Assembly (NCBI GenBank): GCA_003248935.1
Contig: QFQF01000012.1
Coordinates: 114,270 to 178,269 of the forward strand
Direction of reading: 5' to 3'
Source: Sphingobium sp.
Lineage (GTDB): Bacteria; Pseudomonadota; Alphaproteobacteria; Sphingomonadales; Sphingomonadaceae
DNA: 64,000 nucleotides
Shown: positions 52,214 through 61,263 of the stretch, piece after piece
How positions within the stretch are numbered: position 1 is the first letter of the stretch
How the letters are laid out: every line of letters starts with the position of its first letter
Notes under the pieces: model-generated
What the model saw: only the letters and a program-made list of their open reading frames with translations
Database searches by the model: none
Told to the model about the DNA's origin: nothing
Made by a program: the position numbers and the translations under genes

Positions 52214-54927
52214 AACGTGCGCTGCCACCAGCCGCGACGGGCGGGGCCATCCTCCTCGGCCGGTTCGTCGGCTCCGGCGTCCGCGATCGCTGGCTCGGGC
52301 GCCGACGGTTCGGCGACGGGTGCCTCCGGTGCAGGCGCGTCTGCCTCGACAGGCGCCACGGGCTCCGCCACCTTCTTGCGGGCACGGGTCCGCTTGGGCT
52401 TGGGTACCTCGGCTTCCTCGGCCACGGCCTCGACGGCGGGTGCCCCGGCGACAGGCGCTTCGGCGACAGGTGCTTCGACGGGGGCGTCCTCGGCTACGAC
52501 CGCCTTCTTCGCACGGCTGCGCTTGGGCTTCGCCTTGGGCGCCGGTTCCTCGGCGACGGGCTCCACCACGGGCGTTTCGGCCACGGGCTCGACCACCGCC
52601 TCCGCATCGGCCGCGACGGCAGCCTTGCGGGCACGGGGACGACGGCGCGTCTTGGGCGCTGCCTCCGCCTCCCCGGCGACGGGTTCGGGCGCCTCGGCGA
52701 CGGGCTCGGCCACTTCGGCGACCGGCTCGGCCTCGGCGGTTTCGGGTTCGGTCTCGGCAATGGCCTCGGCGCCGCCTTCTGCGCCACCCTCGCCACGCCG
52801 CCGGCGACCGCCACGGCGACCACGACGGCCACGGCGGCGGCCTTCGCCCTCGCCTTCGGCCTCGTCACCGGGGGCGGCATCCGCTGCCTCGACGCTGTCG
52901 TCAGCTACCGGCTCGGCACCGTCATCCTCGATGCCTTCGCCGTCCTCGACGCCATCCTCGGCACCGGCCTCGGCCTGACCCTCGCCGTCCTCACGGCGGC
53001 CGCGACGGCCACGGCGGCGGCGACGGCGGCGGCGGCCGCCCTCACCATCCTCATGCCGGCCTTCGCCACGGCCTTCACCACGCTCGGCGCGATCGCCACG
53101 CTCGGCGGCCTCGGTCTCCTCGGCCTCTTCTTCGTCGAACTCCTCCTCGGGGAGGTCGCTGTCATCCTCCTCGACGATCGGCGCATACGTGACGACCTGG
53201 GTCGGCCGGGGACCGCTGGCCTCCACCGACATGCGGGCGCCTTCCACCTCGCCATCAGGCAGGATGGTGATCGACACGCCGTAGCGGCTCTCGATCTCGT
53301 CCAGCTCGCGGCGCTTGTTGTTGAGGACGTAGAAGGCGGCCTCCTGGCTGGCGCGCAGCGTGATGAAGGTGCCGCGACCGCGCGCGGCCTCTTCCTCCAG
53401 CATGCGCAGGGCCGAAAGACCGGCCGACGACGCGGTGCGGACCAGGCCGGTGCCCTCGCAATGCGGACATTCGCGGGTCGACGCTTCCAGCACGCCGGTG
53501 CGCAGGCGCTGGCGGCTCATCTCCATCAGGCCGAAGCCGGAGATGCGGCCGACCTGGATGCGGGCGCGATCGTCCTTCAGCGCCTCCTTCATCGCCTTCT
53601 CGACCTTACGGATGTTGGAGTTCACCTCCATGTCGATGAAGTCGATGACGACAAGGCCGGCCATGTCGCGCAGGCGCAGCTGGCGCGCGATTTCCCGCGC
53701 CGCTTCCAGATTGGTGGCCACGGCCGTCTGCTCGATGCCATGCTCGCGGGTCGACCGGCCGGAGTTGATGTCGATCGACACCAGAGCCTCGGTCGGGTTG
53801 ATGACCAGATAGCCGCCGGATTTCAGCTGCACGACCGGATGGTACATCGCCGCCAGTTGGTCCTCGACGCCGAAGCGCTGGAACAGCGACACCGCATCGG
53901 CATATTGCTTCACCCGCCGCGCATGGCTGGGCATCAGCAGCTTCATGAAGTCGCGCGCGGCCTTGTAGCCATGCTCGCCCTCGACGATCACTTCCTCGAT
54001 ATCCTTGTTGTAGATATCGCGGATCGCCCGCTTGATGAGATCGCTGTCGTTATGGATCAGCGCGGGCGCGGCGGCCTTCAGCGTATTCTCGCGAATTTCG
54101 TCCCACAGGCGGGCGAGATAGTCGAAGTCGCGCTTGATCTCGACCTTCGTGCGCTGGAGCCCGGCGGTGCGGACAATGCACCCCATGGTCGAGGGCAGCG
54201 CCATGTCGGCGATGATCGACTTCAGCCGCTTGCGGTCGGCCGCGTTGCTGATCTTCCGGCTGATGCCGCCGCCGTGCGACGTGTTGGGCATCAGCACGCA
54301 GTAACGGCCGGCGAGCGACAGATAGGTGGTCAGCGCCGCGCCCTTGTTGCCGCGCTCTTCCTTGACGACCTGGACCAGCAGCACCTGGCGGCGCTTGATG
54401 ACGTCCTGGATCTTGTAGCGACGGCGCAGCGCCATGCGCTTGCGGCGCAGCTCGTCGGCAGCGTCGTCATTGCCGCCGCGCGCGGGACGGCGGGGACGCG
54501 AATCCTCGCCTTCCCCCTCTTCCTCGCCGACGGCGACCGGCGCGACGTCCTCGACGGCGCTGTCCGCACCCTCGCCTTCGGCGCCTTCCTCGTAGTCGTC
54601 GTCCTCGTCGTCGGCGCGCAGCGCGGCTTCCTCCGCCGCGTGCTGCGCCTCTTCGGCGAGCAGGGCGATCTTGTCCTCACGCGGGATCTGGTAATAATCC
54701 GGGTGGATTTCCGAGAAGGCGAGGAAACCGTGGCGGTTGCCGCCGTAATCGACGAACGCCGCCTGAAGCGACGGTTCGACCCGTGTTACCTTGGCGAGAT
54801 AGATATTGCCCTTGAGCTGCTTGTGCTCAGCGGACTCGAAGTCAAATTCCTCGATTCGGTTTCCCTTGACGATGGCGACCCGGGTCTCCTCCCGGTGGCG
54901 CGCATCGATCAGCATACGCAATGTCAT
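52204..54927 (-). CDS. rne: Ribonuclease E
   Basis: 907 residues. The S1 domain starts near residue 38 (GNIYLAKVTRVEPSLQAAFVDYGGNRHGFL) but is split by an acidic then basic insert (about 95-170), as in other alphaproteobacterial RNase E. The catalytic DNase I-like region includes VVIDFIDMEVNSN. The zinc link is CPHC (Cys487, Cys490). Residues about 600-907 are a disordered tail with an Arg-rich patch RRRGRRGRRGGRRRRGE and three acidic-basic repeats (see findings). It initiates mRNA decay and rRNA and tRNA processing and scaffolds the degradosome. It has a 240-490 bp leader region without other secure genes, consistent with the known autoregulated 5' UTR of rne. Confidence 0.97.
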   Translation of the reverse strand: MTLRMLIDARHREETRVAIVKGNRIEEFDFESAEHKQLKGNIYLAKVTRVEPSLQAAFVDYGGNRHGFLAFSEIHPDYYQIPREDKIALLAEEAQHAAEEAALRADDEDDDYEEGAEGEGADSAVEDVAPVAVGEEEGEGEDSRPRRPARGGNDDAADELRRKRMALRRRYKIQDVIKRRQVLLVQVVKEERGNKGAALTTYLSLAGRYCVLMPNTSHGGGISRKISNAADRKRLKSIIADMALPSTMGCIVRTAGLQRTKVEIKRDFDYLARLWDEIRENTLKAAAPALIHNDSDLIKRAIRDIYNKDIEEVIVEGEHGYKAARDFMKLLMPSHARRVKQYADAVSLFQRFGVEDQLAAMYHPVVQLKSGGYLVINPTEALVSIDINSGRSTREHGIEQTAVATNLEAAREIARQLRLRDMAGLVVIDFIDMEVNSNIRKVEKAMKEALKDDRARIQVGRISGFGLMEMSRQRLRTGVLEASTRECPHCEGTGLVRTASSAGLSALRMLEEEAARGRGTFITLRASQEAAFYVLNNKRRELDEIESRYGVSITILPDGEVEGARMSVEASGPRPTQVVTYAPIVEEDDSDLPEEEFDEEEAEETEAAERGDRAERGEGRGEGRHEDGEGGRRRRRRRRGRRGRREDGEGQAEAGAEDGVEDGEGIEDDGAEPVADDSVEAADAAPGDEAEGEGEGRRRGRRGRRGGRRRRGEGGAEGGAEAIAETEPETAEAEPVAEVAEPVAEAPEPVAGEAEAAPKTRRRPRARKAAVAADAEAVVEPVAETPVVEPVAEEPAPKAKPKRSRAKKAVVAEDAPVEAPVAEAPVAGAPAVEAVAEEAEVPKPKRTRARKKVAEPVAPVEADAPAPEAPVAEPSAPEPAIADAGADEPAEEDGPARRGWWQRTFGN

Positions 54928-55171
54928 TTATGATACTCCGGGCATGGCGGGCCGCGACGCGGGGTCGGGCGGCCATGCGATAGAAAGGGGACGGCCACAG
55001 GCTGCGCGCGACCTGTTGTGGCTGCTGCTGCGGCGTCCGGTTTATGGATGTTTGGGGCGTGTCTGCTGCCGGGGCAGGGTCGGGGCAAGCGCCGGACCGG
55101 GCATAAGCCGTCCAAGCTCCGCGGTCCGCGAACGAACCTTTCTGGAGCGTGGAAAAATGCCTCATGCAGCT

Positions 55172-55348
55172 TCAACCTGTTGGACCGCCACTGAACAGAT
55201 GGGCGATCGGATATTTCCGGACGTATGCCGCGCGAAAGGCGGACTTCCCGGAACCGTGTTTGGTTAGCAGCGCCTTCGCCGCTGCGCAACTTTTTTGCGC
55301 GAGCGAGCGCCGTGCCGCAGCATCGGGCCAGCCTTTGTTCATCTTCAT
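55172..55348 (-). CDS. Possible small basic protein upstream of rne
   Basis: 58 codons, ATG at 55348 with GGAG 8 bp upstream. The sequence (starting MKMNKGWPDAAARR) is rich in Ala, Lys and Arg and mostly helical at first; it ends HLFSGGPTG. GC at third codon positions is lower than in the neighbours, which weakens the case. It lies between rne and the divergent amidase, in about 490 bp otherwise without genes. A small hairpin (GCGCAA/TTGCGC) lies within it. It could be a real small gene or part of the rne leader. Confidence 0.35.
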   Translation of the reverse strand: MKMNKGWPDAAARRSLAQKSCAAAKALLTKHGSGKSAFRAAYVRKYPIAHLFSGGPTG

Positions 55349-55420
55349 GTCCCTAGCTCCGACCGCTTCCGTTCGATTTGCGCTGGACGGGCGCGCCCGC
55401 TGACGGGCAGAAGCCACCCC

Positions 55421-56362
55421 ATGCTCCCATGCATCACCCTCGCGCTCGCGACGCTCACGCCGCCCGCCATCGGACCCGTGGCAGACGGATACGTGGCGGG
55501 CGAACACATGGCGGGGCAGCCGGGGGACGCGAGCGGCATGGCGATGACCGGCGGCGCCATGATGACGCGCCCGCCCGTGCCGCAGCGGCGCGGCCACCGC
55601 ATCACCGTGCCGATCCCGCCCGCCGCGAGCGGCCTCACCTTGCCGCCGGTGCTCGGCCCGCGCGACCAGAACCGCCCGCTGGTCGTCATTGACGCGGGCC
55701 ATGGCGGCCACGATCCGGGCGCGATCAACCCGCAGAACGGCCGGCGCGAAAAGGACCTGACGCTCACCATCGCCCGGGCGGTGCGGGACGCGCTGCTGAA
55801 GACGGGCCGAGTGCGCGTCGCTATGACCCGCGACGACGATCGCTTCCTGATCCTGCAGGAGCGGTACGGCATCGCACGCAGCCTGTCGGCGGACCTGTTC
55901 ATTTCCATTCACGCTGACGCGGCGGAGAATGCCGACGCGCGCGGCGCCACCGTCTACACCCTGTCGGAAACCGCATCGGACCGGGAGGCCGCCCGTCTCG
56001 CCACGCGGGAAAATCGGGCCGACATCATCAACGGCGTCGACCTGGGCCATCAGAGCAGTGCCGTCTCCTCGATCCTCATCGACCTGACGCAGCGCGAGAC
56101 GATGGCGCGCGCGGCGCGCTTCGCCGGACTGCTTCAGCGGGAGGCGGCGCCGTTCATGCCGTTCCGCACCACCTATCACCGCTTCGCCTCGCTGATCGTG
56201 CTGAAGGCGCCGGACGTGCCGTCCGTGCTGCTGGAAACCGGCTATGTCAGCAATGCCGACGATTCCGCCTTCCTGGGATCGGACGAGGGACGCGCCCGGG
56301 TGGCCGATGGCGTCGCCCGCGCCGTCACCGTCTATTTCGCGCGCGACAGGGCGGCAGAGTGA
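55421..56362 (+). CDS. N-acetylmuramoyl-L-alanine amidase (Amidase_3)
   Basis: 313 residues from the ATG at 55421; the open frame starts earlier but is antisense to the small ORF. A possible signal lies at 1-20 (MLPCITLALATLTPPAIG), weaker than usual. The zinc-dependent Amidase_3 domain (about 85-305) contains VVIDAGHGGHDPGAINP (His), the Glu after RREKDL, FISIHADAAEN (His) and SVLLETGYVSNADD with the catalytic Glu. It cleaves the amide bond between MurNAc and the peptide stem to separate daughter cells. Located 96 bp upstream of PBP1A on the same strand, the pair links wall synthesis with wall cleavage. Confidence 0.92.
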   Translation: MLPCITLALATLTPPAIGPVADGYVAGEHMAGQPGDASGMAMTGGAMMTRPPVPQRRGHRITVPIPPAASGLTLPPVLGPRDQNRPLVVIDAGHGGHDPGAINPQNGRREKDLTLTIARAVRDALLKTGRVRVAMTRDDDRFLILQERYGIARSLSADLFISIHADAAENADARGATVYTLSETASDREAARLATRENRADIINGVDLGHQSSAVSSILIDLTQRETMARAARFAGLLQREAAPFMPFRTTYHRFASLIVLKAPDVPSVLLETGYVSNADDSAFLGSDEGRARVADGVARAVTVYFARDRAAE

Positions 56363-56458
56363 GCGTGACGGCGGGACCGGAACAACGCCCGGCCGTTCGA
56401 TCCTTCCGTCGATCGGTGCTGGCAATGCGCGCCGGTTTTCCCTAGAGCCCAACCGGAT

Positions 56459-59014
56459 ATGGAAGAGGTCGAGGCGAGCAATCCCGAGAGCAACGACATC
56501 GCATACCGCCTGCGCCGGGGCGCGGGTGGCGTGATGGGGCGCGTGCGTACGCGGCTTTCGTCCCTGTTCAATGGCCTGTTCGCGGGCAAATGGGCGCGGC
56601 GTCTGGTCTGGCTTGCTGGCGGCATCGCCCTGTTCGTCGCCCTCTTCTGGTTTTTCTTCGCGCGCGGCCTGCCCGACGCGTCCACCCTGCTCGCCTACGA
56701 ACCGCCACTGCCGACGATCGTGCGCGACGTGAACGGCCAGCCGGTGCACAGCTACGCGCGCGAGCGGCGCGTGCAGCTCCAGTATGCCGACTACCCGCCA
56801 CTGCTGATCCGCGCCTATCTGGCGGCGGAAGACAAGACCTTCTTCGAGCATCACGGCGTCGACCTGCCGGGCTTCGCGGGGGCCGTCTTCGACTATGCGA
56901 GCAAGCTGGGCTCGGGCGAACGCGCGCGCGGCGGCTCCACGATCACGCAGCAGGTGGCAAAGAACCTGCTCATCGGCGACGCCTATTCGCCGACGCGGAA
57001 GATCAAGGAGATGATCCTCGCCTACCGCATGGAGAATGTGCTCTCCAAGCAGCAGATCCTCGAACTCTACCTCAACCAGATATTCCTCGGCCGCAACGCC
57101 TATGGCGTGCAGGCGGCGGCCCGCGCCTATTTCGACAAGGACGTCGCAGACCTTACCTTGCCCGAAATGGCGTTCATGGCGATCCTGCCCAAGGGGCCCG
57201 CCAACTACCGCCCCGAAAGCCCGACCGGCGCCGAACGTGCGCTGGACCGCCGCAACTGGGCGCTCGGCGAAATGCGCAAGAACGGCTGGATCACCGACGC
57301 CCAATATGCGCAGGCGACCGCCGCGCCGCTGGGCACGATCCGCCAGCGCGGCTCCCCCTACGGCAATGCTGGCGGCTATTATATCGAGGAGGTGCGCCGC
57401 CGCCTGATCGACAAGTTCGGTGAAAAGGCGGAGAACGGACCCAACAGCGTCTATGCCGGTGGCCTGTGGGTGCGCACGCCGCTCGACACCAATATGCAGG
57501 CGCTCGCCGCGCAGGCGATGCGCGACGGCCTGATCCGCTATGACGCTGGCAAGGGCTGGTCCGGGCCGGTCGGCGAGATCAGGATGTCCGACAACTGGCG
57601 CGGCGACCTCGCCGCCAGCTTCGTCGGCATCGACTATAAGGACTGGAAGGTCGCCCTGGTCCTGTCCAAGGCGGGCGGCAGCGCGGAGATCGGCTTTTCC
57701 GACGGCAGCACCGGCGCGCTCGCGGCATCCGCCGCGCAGATGATCTATCGCCGGACCGGTGCCCCCGCGTTCGACGCGATGAAGCCCGGCGACCTCATCA
57801 TCGTCGCACAGAATGGCGGCGGCTGGGCCTTGCGCAACGTGCCCGGCGTGTCGGGCGGCATGGTGATAGAGGGAACGCGCGACGGACGCATCCACGCGAT
57901 GCAGGGCGGGTTCGACGCCCGCCTCTCCTCCTACAACCGCGCGACGCAGGCGATGCGCCAGCCGGGCTCCACGATCAAGCCGTTCGTCTATGCCGCCGCG
58001 CTCGATAACGGCATGACGCCCGCCTCGATCATCGTCGACGGCCCGTTCTGCGTGTTCCAGTCGATCCGCCTGGGCCAGAAATGCTTCCGCAACTTCTCGG
58101 GCGGCGGCGCGGGGCCGCAGACCATGCGCTGGGGCATCGAACAGTCGCGCAACCTGATGACCGTGCGCGCCGCCAGCCAGACCGGCATGGAACGCGTCGT
58201 GCGCACGATCAAGACGATGGGTATCGGCGACTACCAACCCTATCTCTCCTTCGCGCTGGGCGCTGGCGAAACGACGGTCGAGCGCCTGACCAATGCTTAC
58301 GCGATGCTGGTCAACCACGGGCGCGAGCTGCGCCCGAAGGTCATCGACTATGTGCAGGACCGTCACGGCAAGGTGATCTGGCCCGACCGCTGGCAGCCGT
58401 GCCAGGGCTGCAACATGGCCAGCTGGGACGGACGGCCGATGCCGCGCTTCTCGAACGAGGGGCGGCAGTTGATGAACCCGATGACCGCATACCAGATGGT
58501 GCACATCACCGAGGGCGTGGTGCAGCGCGGCACCGCCACCGTGCTGCGCGACCTCGACCGGCCGCTGTTCGGCAAGACCGGCACCACCAACGGCCCCACG
58601 AACGTGTGGTTCGTGGGCGGATCGCCCGAACTCGTCGCTGGCGTATACATGGGCTACGATACGCCGCGCAGTCTTGGCGGATATGCGCAGGGCGGGCGGA
58701 TCGCCGCGCCGATCTGGAAACAGGCGATGGCGCCGATCCTGAAGGACATGCCCAAGACCCCGTTCATCGCGCCGCCGGGCATGCGCATGGTCCGCATCGA
58801 CCGGCGCTCGGGCAAGCGCGTCTACGGCGCGTGGCCGACCGACGATCCGAAGGCATCGGTGATCTGGGAAGCGTTCAAGCCCGAGACCGAACCCCGCCGC
58901 GTCATCCGCAAGGAAGAGGTCGAGGCACAGGACAAGATCGCCCGCCGCACCGGCGCAACCGGCCGCCCGACCAACGACGCCTACTTCCTGCAACAGCAGG
59001 GCGGAATTTACTAA
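56459..59014 (+). CDS. mrcA: Penicillin-binding protein 1A
   Basis: 851 residues. A cytosolic tail and one transmembrane helix (about 44-66, WLAGGIALFVALFWFFF) precede the glycosyltransferase domain with catalytic Glu124 in EDKTFFEHHGVD and GGSTITQQVAKNLL. An OB-like insert separates it from the transpeptidase, with Ser504 in PGSTIKPF, an SxN-like SRN in EQSRNLM and KTGT at 706-709 in FGKTGTTNGPTN. It polymerises and cross-links peptidoglycan in the periplasm. It follows an amidase gene and precedes prfB. The antisense open frame of about 1270 codons is a GC artefact. Confidence 0.97.
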   Translation: MEEVEASNPESNDIAYRLRRGAGGVMGRVRTRLSSLFNGLFAGKWARRLVWLAGGIALFVALFWFFFARGLPDASTLLAYEPPLPTIVRDVNGQPVHSYARERRVQLQYADYPPLLIRAYLAAEDKTFFEHHGVDLPGFAGAVFDYASKLGSGERARGGSTITQQVAKNLLIGDAYSPTRKIKEMILAYRMENVLSKQQILELYLNQIFLGRNAYGVQAAARAYFDKDVADLTLPEMAFMAILPKGPANYRPESPTGAERALDRRNWALGEMRKNGWITDAQYAQATAAPLGTIRQRGSPYGNAGGYYIEEVRRRLIDKFGEKAENGPNSVYAGGLWVRTPLDTNMQALAAQAMRDGLIRYDAGKGWSGPVGEIRMSDNWRGDLAASFVGIDYKDWKVALVLSKAGGSAEIGFSDGSTGALAASAAQMIYRRTGAPAFDAMKPGDLIIVAQNGGGWALRNVPGVSGGMVIEGTRDGRIHAMQGGFDARLSSYNRATQAMRQPGSTIKPFVYAAALDNGMTPASIIVDGPFCVFQSIRLGQKCFRNFSGGGAGPQTMRWGIEQSRNLMTVRAASQTGMERVVRTIKTMGIGDYQPYLSFALGAGETTVERLTNAYAMLVNHGRELRPKVIDYVQDRHGKVIWPDRWQPCQGCNMASWDGRPMPRFSNEGRQLMNPMTAYQMVHITEGVVQRGTATVLRDLDRPLFGKTGTTNGPTNVWFVGGSPELVAGVYMGYDTPRSLGGYAQGGRIAAPIWKQAMAPILKDMPKTPFIAPPGMRMVRIDRRSGKRVYGAWPTDDPKASVIWEAFKPETEPRRVIRKEEVEAQDKIARRTGATGRPTNDAYFLQQQGGIY

Positions 59015-59020
59015 GGGGTT

Positions 59021-59071
59021 GATGCCTCGCCCTGTCCGGCGCGCCGCGCTGTTCCCCGGCGAGGCATCATT
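59021..59071 (+). terminator. Terminator-like hairpin after mrcA
   Basis: GATGCCTCGCC (59021-59031) pairs perfectly over 11 bp with GGCGAGGCATC (59058-59068), followed by ATTTG. The loop holds a further GGCGCGCC palindrome. Confidence 0.65.
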
Positions 59072-59367
59072 TGCCGATGTCCTACATCCCCGGCGCCATG
59101 CTCTACCTTTCGCATGAAACAGCGCGCCGAACCTGTCACGCCATGCACCACCGCGATGATCCGGTTGCCACCCTCAACGCGACACGCCCGCGCCTTCCCT
59201 GCGACCGCCCCGCGACTGCCGGCCAAAACATGTCGCAACCCGCAACTTCCGCAACTTCGCCCTCCCCCAAAACGCTGGCATTCGCTCGTCCCCTCGGATA
59301 GGTGCGTGCCTTTCAAGCGTTTCCTCGTCCGGACAATCGGGAACGCCGGTAATTTCGGAGATCATCC
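59072..59367 (+). other. Intergenic region before prfB
   Basis: About 296 bp with no convincing gene. A 76-codon ORF (59071-59301) has no Shine-Dalgarno sequence and unusual composition, so I leave it out. The prfB ribosome-binding site TCGGAGATCATCC lies at the end. Confidence 0.5.
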
Positions 59368-60495
59368 ATGCGCGCCGAAGCGCAGCAATATATCGACCGC
59401 ATCGACGCAGCGCTGGCGCTGCTGCGCCGCTTCCTCGACTGGGACAGGGCGCTGCGGCGCCTCGACGAACTCAACGCCCGCGTCGAGGACCCGACGCTGT
59501 GGGACAATGCCAGGCAGGCGCAGGAGGTGATGCGCGAGCGCACCCGCCTCGATAGCGCCATCGGCGCCACCCGTGCGATCGAGACCGAGAAGACCGACAC
59601 CGCCGAGCTGATCGAGATGGCCGACGCGGAAGGCGACGAGGCGATGGTCGACGAAGCCATCGGCGCGCTGAAGGCGCTGGCCGAGCGCGCGGACGAGGAC
59701 AAGGTGAAGGCGCTGCTCGCGGGCGAGGCGGACAGCAACGACACCTATCTCGAAATCCACGCGGGCGCGGGCGGCACGGAAAGCCAGGACTGGGCCGAAA
59801 TGCTCCAGCGCATGTACCAGCGCTGGGCCGAGCGGCGCGGATACAAGGTGGAACTGGTCGACTATCATGCGGGCGAGCAGGCGGGCATCAAGTCCGCCAC
59901 GCTCCTGATCAAGGGCGAGAACGCCTATGGCTATGCGAAGACCGAGAGCGGCGTCCACCGCCTGGTCCGCATCAGCCCCTATGACAGCTCCGCGCGGCGG
60001 CACACCAGCTTCTCGTCCGTCTGGGTCTATCCGGTGATCGATGACAATATCGACATCGAGATCAAGGAAAGCGACCTCAAGATCGACACCTATCGCGCGT
60101 CGGGCGCGGGCGGGCAGCACGTCAACACGACCGACTCGGCAGTACGTATCACCCACGTCCCCACCGGCATCATCGTCGCCAGCCAGAACGACCGGTCGCA
60201 GCACAAGAACCGCGCCACCGCGATGAACATGCTGAAGGCGCGGATGTACGAGGCGGAACTGCAGAAGCGCGAGGCGGCGGCGAGCGCCGAGCATTCGGCC
60301 AAGTCCGACATCGGCTGGGGCCACCAGATCCGCTCCTATGTCCTCCAGCCGTACCAGATGGTGAAGGACCTGCGCACCGGCGTCGTCTCCACCTCCCCCG
60401 ACGATGTGCTGGACGGCGCGCTCGATCCCTATATGGCCGCCGCCCTGTCCCAGCGGGTGACGGGCGAGAAGGTCGAGGTCGAGGACGTCGACTGA
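59368..60495 (+). CDS. prfB: Peptide chain release factor 2
   Basis: 375 residues. The GGQ motif is at residues 248-250 in GAGGQHVNTTDSAVR. The stop-recognition region has ISPYDSSARRHTSF, with SPY where E. coli has SPF; I recall this Phe-to-Tyr change as common in alphaproteobacteria. RF2 reads UGA and UAA and releases the chain. The ORF is continuous; there is no in-frame UGA with a programmed +1 frameshift site as in E. coli. Its stop overlaps the start of the methyltransferase gene by one base (TGATG). Confidence 0.97.
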   Translation: MRAEAQQYIDRIDAALALLRRFLDWDRALRRLDELNARVEDPTLWDNARQAQEVMRERTRLDSAIGATRAIETEKTDTAELIEMADAEGDEAMVDEAIGALKALAERADEDKVKALLAGEADSNDTYLEIHAGAGGTESQDWAEMLQRMYQRWAERRGYKVELVDYHAGEQAGIKSATLLIKGENAYGYAKTESGVHRLVRISPYDSSARRHTSFSSVWVYPVIDDNIDIEIKESDLKIDTYRASGAGGQHVNTTDSAVRITHVPTGIIVASQNDRSQHKNRATAMNMLKARMYEAELQKREAAASAEHSAKSDIGWGHQIRSYVLQPYQMVKDLRTGVVSTSPDDVLDGALDPYMAAALSQRVTGEKVEVEDVD

Positions 60496-61244
60496 TGCGG
60501 CGGCACGGGCCGGTGCGCGCGCGAGCCGCTGCGGCGGCATGCCTCGCCATCGGCCTGACGCTCTCCGCCTGCAATCTGATCGACGATGGCGACAGTGACG
60601 GCCGCTCCGCCGCCGCCCGCCCGTTCCCCAGGGCCGACCGCCCGGTGGCGCCGATCGTCTCCACCCGCTGGTCGACCGAGGAAGCCCGCGACCGCGTGAA
60701 CGAGGCGGGCGACATCATGAACCGCGCCGGCATCAGGCCCGGGATGAGCGTCGCCGACATCGGCGCGGGCGAGGGATATTACACCGTCCGCCTGGCCAGG
60801 CGCGTCGGCCCCAACGGCCGGGTTCTGGCCGAGGACGTGATGCCGGAGGTGATCGACGCGCTCGGCCGCCGCATCACGCGCGAGGACTGGAAGAATGTCA
60901 GCCTGAAGCTCGGCACGCCCGACGATCCGAAGCTGCCCGCCGACAGCTTCGACCGCATCCTGATGGTCCACATGTACCATGAGATCGCCGAGCCCTATGC
61001 CTTCCTGTGGCACCTGTTCCCGGCGCTGCGCAAGGACGGGGAGATCATCGTCGTCGACGCCGACCGGCCGACCGACCAGCACGGCACGCCCCGCCGCCTG
61101 CTCGCCTGCGAATTCGCGGCGGTCGGATACCGGCTGGAGCAGGTGATCGACAAGCCTACGGCCGGTGGCTACCTCGCCCGCTTCCGCAAGATCGCCGCGC
61201 GGCCGGACCCGGCCAGCATCGTCCCCTGCGCCCTGCGGCAGTAG
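60495..61244 (+). CDS. SAM-dependent methyltransferase with lipoprotein-like signal
   Basis: 249 residues. The N-terminus is a basic and hydrophobic stretch ending LSAC (Cys about 26), a good lipobox. The rest is a class I methyltransferase with VADIGAGEGYYTVRLARRVG (SAM-binding glycines) and DRILMVHMYHEIAEPY, then LRKDGEIIVVDAD. An exported methyltransferase would lack SAM in the periplasm, so either the signal is an inactive N-terminal anchor, or the activity differs. It overlaps prfB by one base, but the RF2-modifying methyltransferase PrmC looks different (NPPY motif, absent here), so the link is positional only. Confidence 0.8.
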   Translation: MRRHGPVRARAAAAACLAIGLTLSACNLIDDGDSDGRSAAARPFPRADRPVAPIVSTRWSTEEARDRVNEAGDIMNRAGIRPGMSVADIGAGEGYYTVRLARRVGPNGRVLAEDVMPEVIDALGRRITREDWKNVSLKLGTPDDPKLPADSFDRILMVHMYHEIAEPYAFLWHLFPALRKDGEIIVVDADRPTDQHGTPRRLLACEFAAVGYRLEQVIDKPTAGGYLARFRKIAARPDPASIVPCALRQ

Positions 61245-61263
61245 GGGTAGAGTTGGCCGCTTA

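Noticed and set aside
53053..54933. Open frame of 626 codons antisense to rne
   Set aside because: Shadow of the RNase E gene; no domain and biased composition.
55172..58993. Open frame of 1273 codons antisense to mrcA
   Set aside because: Arg/His/Ala/Gly-rich composition typical of the reverse strand of GC-rich genes; mrcA has all catalytic motifs on the plus strand. Only its last 58 codons, outside mrcA, were kept as a weak candidate.
59071..59301. ORF of 76 codons upstream of prfB
   Set aside because: No ribosome-binding site, poor composition and no family; treated as intergenic.
59368..59480. Programmed frameshift in prfB
   Set aside because: The frame is continuous and no in-frame UGA with CUU context is present.
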